From Monocercomonoides exilis (Eukaryota; Preaxostyla; Oxymonadida; Polymastigidae), in contig LSRY02000004.1 of assembly GCA_001643675.2 (NCBI GenBank), positions 750,001 to 814,000 on the forward strand: 64,000 bases of DNA, given 5' to 3'. The position numbers and the translations under genes were made by a program. This document shows positions 60,714 through 64,000 of this stretch, in pieces. The notes below the pieces were generated by a model. The model saw only the letters and a list, made by a program, of their open reading frames with translations. It made no database searches and was not told the origin of the DNA. Position 1 is the stretch's first letter, and each line of letters begins with the position of its first letter.

Positions 60714-60975
60714 AATATTTGACTTCAGGCATTTTCATAGAAAAAATTTGCACTTTTGATAAGCTTTTTGTGTTCAAAAAATACAATAAAAATGGGTTCA
60801 TTTCTTGACATTCAATGAATGTCACAAAACTTTTTGTCATCACATCTATGATGGATATTTACAAATAAGAAAAACTAATTAATTTTGAAATCTGAGAATG
60901 ATTGATAAAGTTATAAGTGAATCAATTTTTCATGCAATGTGCATAAAAAGCTTGAATGTCAATATTTTCCCCCAG
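60714..60975. repeat. Dispersed direct repeat, copy A
   Basis: Diverged direct repeat of copy B at 61431-61688. Shared words in the same order include ACTTCAGGC, TTTTGAAATCTGAGAA, ATAAAGTTAT, AGTGAA and TATTTTCCC. Noncoding; probably two copies of an old transposon fragment or a segmental duplication. Confidence 0.55.
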
Positions 60976-61430
60976 ATGTTTTAGATGTTGTGAACAATTT
61001 TTTACCAAAGCTTTTTATTTAACCTTTGGAACAATTCGTCATCGTTTGTTTTTCATTCATGAACATTAATTATTGATTCTTTTAAAGTTAGATTTTAATT
61101 TTTCTTTCTTTCTTTCTTTCTTTCTTTTCTTTTCTTTTTCTTTTTCTTTTTTCTTTTTTTTTTGTGACAAACAAATGATTTTATAATTTGATTTGCAAAG
61201 AGGTTTTGTTTCATAAGTGAATAGAGAAATTTTGATGCATAAATGCAATTTATATTTTCACCTGAAATATTCACAAAATGAACTTTTCAAAAAAAAAATT
61301 AGACAAATAATATATTTTATTTTTGATTCAAAAATAAGAAAGAGTGTTTCTTCAGAAAAAAAATATATTCATATCTCTATAAATTCTTAACAAATACGAA
61401 AAACCAAACTTGTTAACAATAATGTGAAAA
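60976..61430. other. Spacer between direct repeats, with (CTTT)n tract
   Basis: AT-rich, with a CTTT/TTTC simple repeat at about 61100-61160. No gene. Confidence 0.5.
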
Positions 61431-61688
61431 ATATTTCACTTCAGGCTTTTTTTTAGCAAAATCATGCACTTTTCGTGACTTTTAAAGGTCAAAAAACACA
61501 TTAAAGATGAGTCCATTTTATGACATTCGTGAAATGTTGGAAAATTTTATGTATTGATTTTAACGATGCATGTTTTCGGATATGAAAATCGAATTTGTTT
61601 TGAAATCTGAGAAAGCGAAATAAAGTTATGAGTGAAGCAATATTTAAATGCCTAGTGCAAAAAATGCTTGAAAGTCCGTATTTTCCCG
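61431..61688. repeat. Dispersed direct repeat, copy B
   Basis: See copy A at 60714-60975; same orientation, about 715 bases downstream, considerable divergence and small indels. Confidence 0.55.
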
Positions 61689-62044
61689 CATTATATTAAC
61701 TTGCAAAACTGGTAGGTGATATTTTGAAGTGAAATGATAATTCTCAATTTATTGGCAAGTTGATATTAAAAAAACGCCTGCAAAGAAATGCGATCAATAA
61801 AAAAAATCAACGAACTATTTAATTATTAGTAATAGTTCAATGAATTGCAACATTATGTTAACAAAAATCCATTTCAAAGAAAAGAGCAATATACAGTCTA
61901 AAACCTTGTTTCGAAATAACCATATATTTTGTGAAGTGAATTGGGACGAAATTTTTTGTTTATTGAATTTCAGCCCTTTCAATTATTTCTATTATTTTTC
62001 TGTTTTATTGGAATTTTTATTTATTTATTTATTTATTTATTTGG
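61689..62044. other. AT-rich spacer
   Basis: No gene seen; ends in a (TTTA)n run at about 62016-62042 directly before the next element. Confidence 0.5.
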
Positions 62045-62280
62045 GTAATTCTTTTTGAAAAGTCGCAAATGTTTAATTATCAAATAAATCAAAAATTTCT
62101 TATTTCACTCAGAAATATGTTAACATACACCAAACTTCACCTATATAAAATTCACTTCTTCGTTAAACTATTTCATTCATTCAAAGGAAGATTCGTGAGT
62201 GGAAACAGATATTTGAACGAAATATGAAATTTTTGATTTATTCGAAAAATAAACATTTGCGACTTTTCAAAAAGAATTAC
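62045..62280. mobile_element. 236-bp element with 31-bp terminal inverted repeats
   Basis: Left end GTAATTCTTTTTGAAAAGTC and right end its exact complement; identity runs 31 bases (through GCAAATGTTTA) and continues imperfectly for roughly 45 more. No coding capacity. No clear target-site duplication could be defined beside the TTTA repeat, so the exact borders are uncertain. Not related by eye to the other hairpin elements. Confidence 0.6.
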
Positions 62281-63249
62281 ACATTTATTAATTTATTTAT
62301 AAATTTTCATTCATGGGAATGCAAGACCAAAATGATTTGATGTCAGTAAAATTTTGGCTAGCAATACGGTTCTTTTTATGAACAACAAAAATTCTCCTCA
62401 ATAAAAAATTTTCGTATTCAAATCATTTTTTTCGAAAAAAAAAATGCATTATAAGAAAGAGAAAAAAGGAAAATTATACAAAAAATTTTATAAAAATGCA
62501 ATAAACCTAAACAAAATAATTTTCAAAGGAAAAAAAAAAAAAACACTAACTTCAAAATCATTTTTCAACACCTCTTTCATTTTTTTCAACTCAAAAGTGA
62601 TGAAACAAAAAAATATATTTCACTCTTCATTTCATCTTAAAAGACCGTTCACATTCTCTTCAATTTCTTCATTTTTTTTGAAAACTTACGAACACAATTT
62701 TTACACACCACGTCTTTTTTAATTCAAAAAAGAGAAAAAAACATTATTATGCACTCTTTATTGTGTCTAACTACAAACAAATTTCTCGATGCTCATCTGT
62801 AATAAACTGAAACAAAAAGCACTCATTATATTAGCGATTTTCATAAATATATGTATTTTTGAATAGCAAATAGAAAAGATGGAAACGTTAAAAACAAAAA
62901 ATTTCAAAGTGCCATTTTTTGGCTCAGCACCTAATAGTTTTTAAAGCATTTATGCATTTTCTAAGAATTTAATAACAATTCTAAAAACAATTTTCTATAC
63001 ATTCCAAAAAATATTAATCATTGCAAATCATCAAGATACAATTAGCAAGGGCTGCTTTTGCAAAAAAAATCCATCTAATGCAAAATATAAGTAATAATAT
63101 CAAAGTTTAAGCAACATTTATTAGCACTGTATCAGCATTTATCTCGCAGAAGCCTCACTAAAAGATTTGATCATCATTATTCCATTATAAGATACTCCAA
63201 AAATTCCGAGATTGGTTTTTGCGTGGATCATCCTCGATACTGAAAGCAC
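62281..63249. other. AT-rich spacer upstream of ARF gene
   Basis: Nearly 1 kb of AT-rich DNA with poly-A runs (for example about 62529-62542). The 92-aa open frame here is Lys/Phe/Asn filler. No feature recognised. Confidence 0.5.
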
Positions 63250-63983
63250 ATGGGAGGACTTATTGAAAAGGTTTTAGGCATGTTTGGGAAAAAGAATACC
63301 GTATTGTGATGGTAGGGCTCGATGGTGTGGATTAAAAGCTTTTTAAAGGCACAGGGAACATTTAATCATTCCTGTTTATTTTGCTGTTCAGCTGCTGGAA
63401 AGACATCCATCCTGTACAAATTGAAATTAAATGAAAATGTGCATACAATTCCAACTATTGGATTCAATATGGAAGAAGTCCAAGTGAAAAACATCAAGTT
63501 TGTTGTGTGGGATGTTGGAGGGCAAAAGAAGGTGTGCAATTGTTAAATCATTGTTGATGTTAAGTATTTTCGAAATGTAATTATTGTTGAATTTTAATAC
63601 TGAATATATTTGAACGTCTTTTACAGATTCGTCATTTGTGGCATCATTACTATCAGAACACAGATGCTGTTATTTACGTGGTTGATAGTTCGGATCAAGC
63701 ACGTATAGCTTGCACAAGCATGGAATGTAATGATTGTGCAAAAGAAGAATTGCATTATCTTCTTCAAAGAGATGAACTTCGTGGTGCCGTTCTCTTGCTT
63801 TATGCAAACAAACAAGATTTGGCAGGCGCCTGCAGCGCGACAGAGCTCCGTGAAAAACTTGAGCTCGACAGAGTTTGCAGAGACAGATCATGGTACGTGC
63901 AGCCATGCTGCGCATTGACTGGTGATGGTCTTCTTCATGGATTGGAATGGCTTGCTCAAGAATTGAAGAAAGTTAAGAAGTAA
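63250..63983 (+). CDS. ARF-family small GTPase, with apparent frameshift in exon 1
   Basis: Ras-superfamily GTPase of ARF/ARL type acting in Golgi and endosomal membrane traffic. Exons 63250-63324, 63392-63531, 63627-63983. MGG at the start provides the myristoylated glycine. G-motifs are GLDAAGKT (P-loop, spanning intron 1), the PTIGFN switch I, WDVGGQ switch II and NKQD; the C-terminus is basic. Exon 1 starts in frame ([15 protein letters not shown]), but the continuation [10 protein letters not shown] lies one base out of frame across an A5 run at 63289-63293; one extra A would restore it. Total coding length is 572, not a multiple of three. It may be a sequencing or assembly error, or a real lesion. 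A ten-residue Cys-containing insert ([10 protein letters not shown], 63708-63737) precedes the AKEEL helix. Confidence 0.8.
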
Positions 63984-64000
63984 AAGGTAATATTATTATT

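Noticed and set aside
1-64000. tRNA genes, rRNA, CRISPR arrays, operons
   Set aside because: Looked for T-loop-like GTTCGA words with cloverleaf context, rRNA signatures and regularly spaced repeats; none found, and the region is plainly eukaryotic.

Overview
The window is nuclear DNA of a flagellated, intron-bearing protist that uses the standard genetic code: genes end in TGA, TAA or TAG, and no in-frame TAA or TAG is read through. Intergenic DNA is very AT-rich. Introns are short (about 50-210 nt), and their 5' splice sites favour GTTTG rather than GTRAGT. Many proteins carry long serine runs. A giant beta-helix surface protein, axonemal genes and a spliceosomal U2 snRNA are all present. 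The combination fits an oxymonad or other preaxostylan such as Monocercomonoides. That assignment is inference from gene style, not from a database match.

Layout, left to right: the last exon of an unknown gene (75-296, +); an outer-dynein-arm docking protein of the ODAD3/CCDC151 type (482-2820, +); U2 snRNA (3030-3219, +); a TBCCD1 orthologue (3991-7759, +); an orphan 879-aa gene (8491-11130, +); a WDR93/CFAP297-like axonemal gene (11503-16273, -); an orphan 403-aa gene (17149-18547, +); a frame-broken gene relic (about 18797-19170, -); a cluster of three TA-flanked inverted-repeat elements (20025-21389); an orphan helical protein (21619-23787, +); a DUF3228 gene (23974-24827, +); phosphopantetheine adenylyltransferase (25049-26265, -); a 2961-aa PPP4R4-like phosphatase regulator bloated by serine tracts (27310-36337, -); a PHO80-type cyclin with a Ser/Pro tail (37150-39457, +); VPS51 (41256-47241, -); a 3929-aa single-exon membrane-anchored beta-helix protein (47583-59372, +); a repeat-rich 3.9 kb gap (59373-63249) with a second copy of one hairpin element; and an ARF-family GTPase (63250-63983, +) with an apparent one-base frameshift in exon 1.

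These are independently transcribed eukaryotic genes, not an operon. Functional themes are the flagellum and its base (ODAD3, WDR93-like, TBCCD1), membrane traffic (VPS51, ARF), CoA synthesis (PPAT), signalling and cell cycle (PPP4R4-like, cyclin), splicing (U2) and cell-surface architecture (beta-helix protein). Gene models were built by hand by matching intron phases; for every complete multi-exon model except ARF the summed exon length is a multiple of three.

The most novel items are the TA-flanked hairpin elements, one family with two copies 40 kb apart and one single element with a 191-bp inverted repeat that reads as perfect; the eight-module giant surface protein; and the massive serine-tract insertion into otherwise conserved housekeeping proteins.
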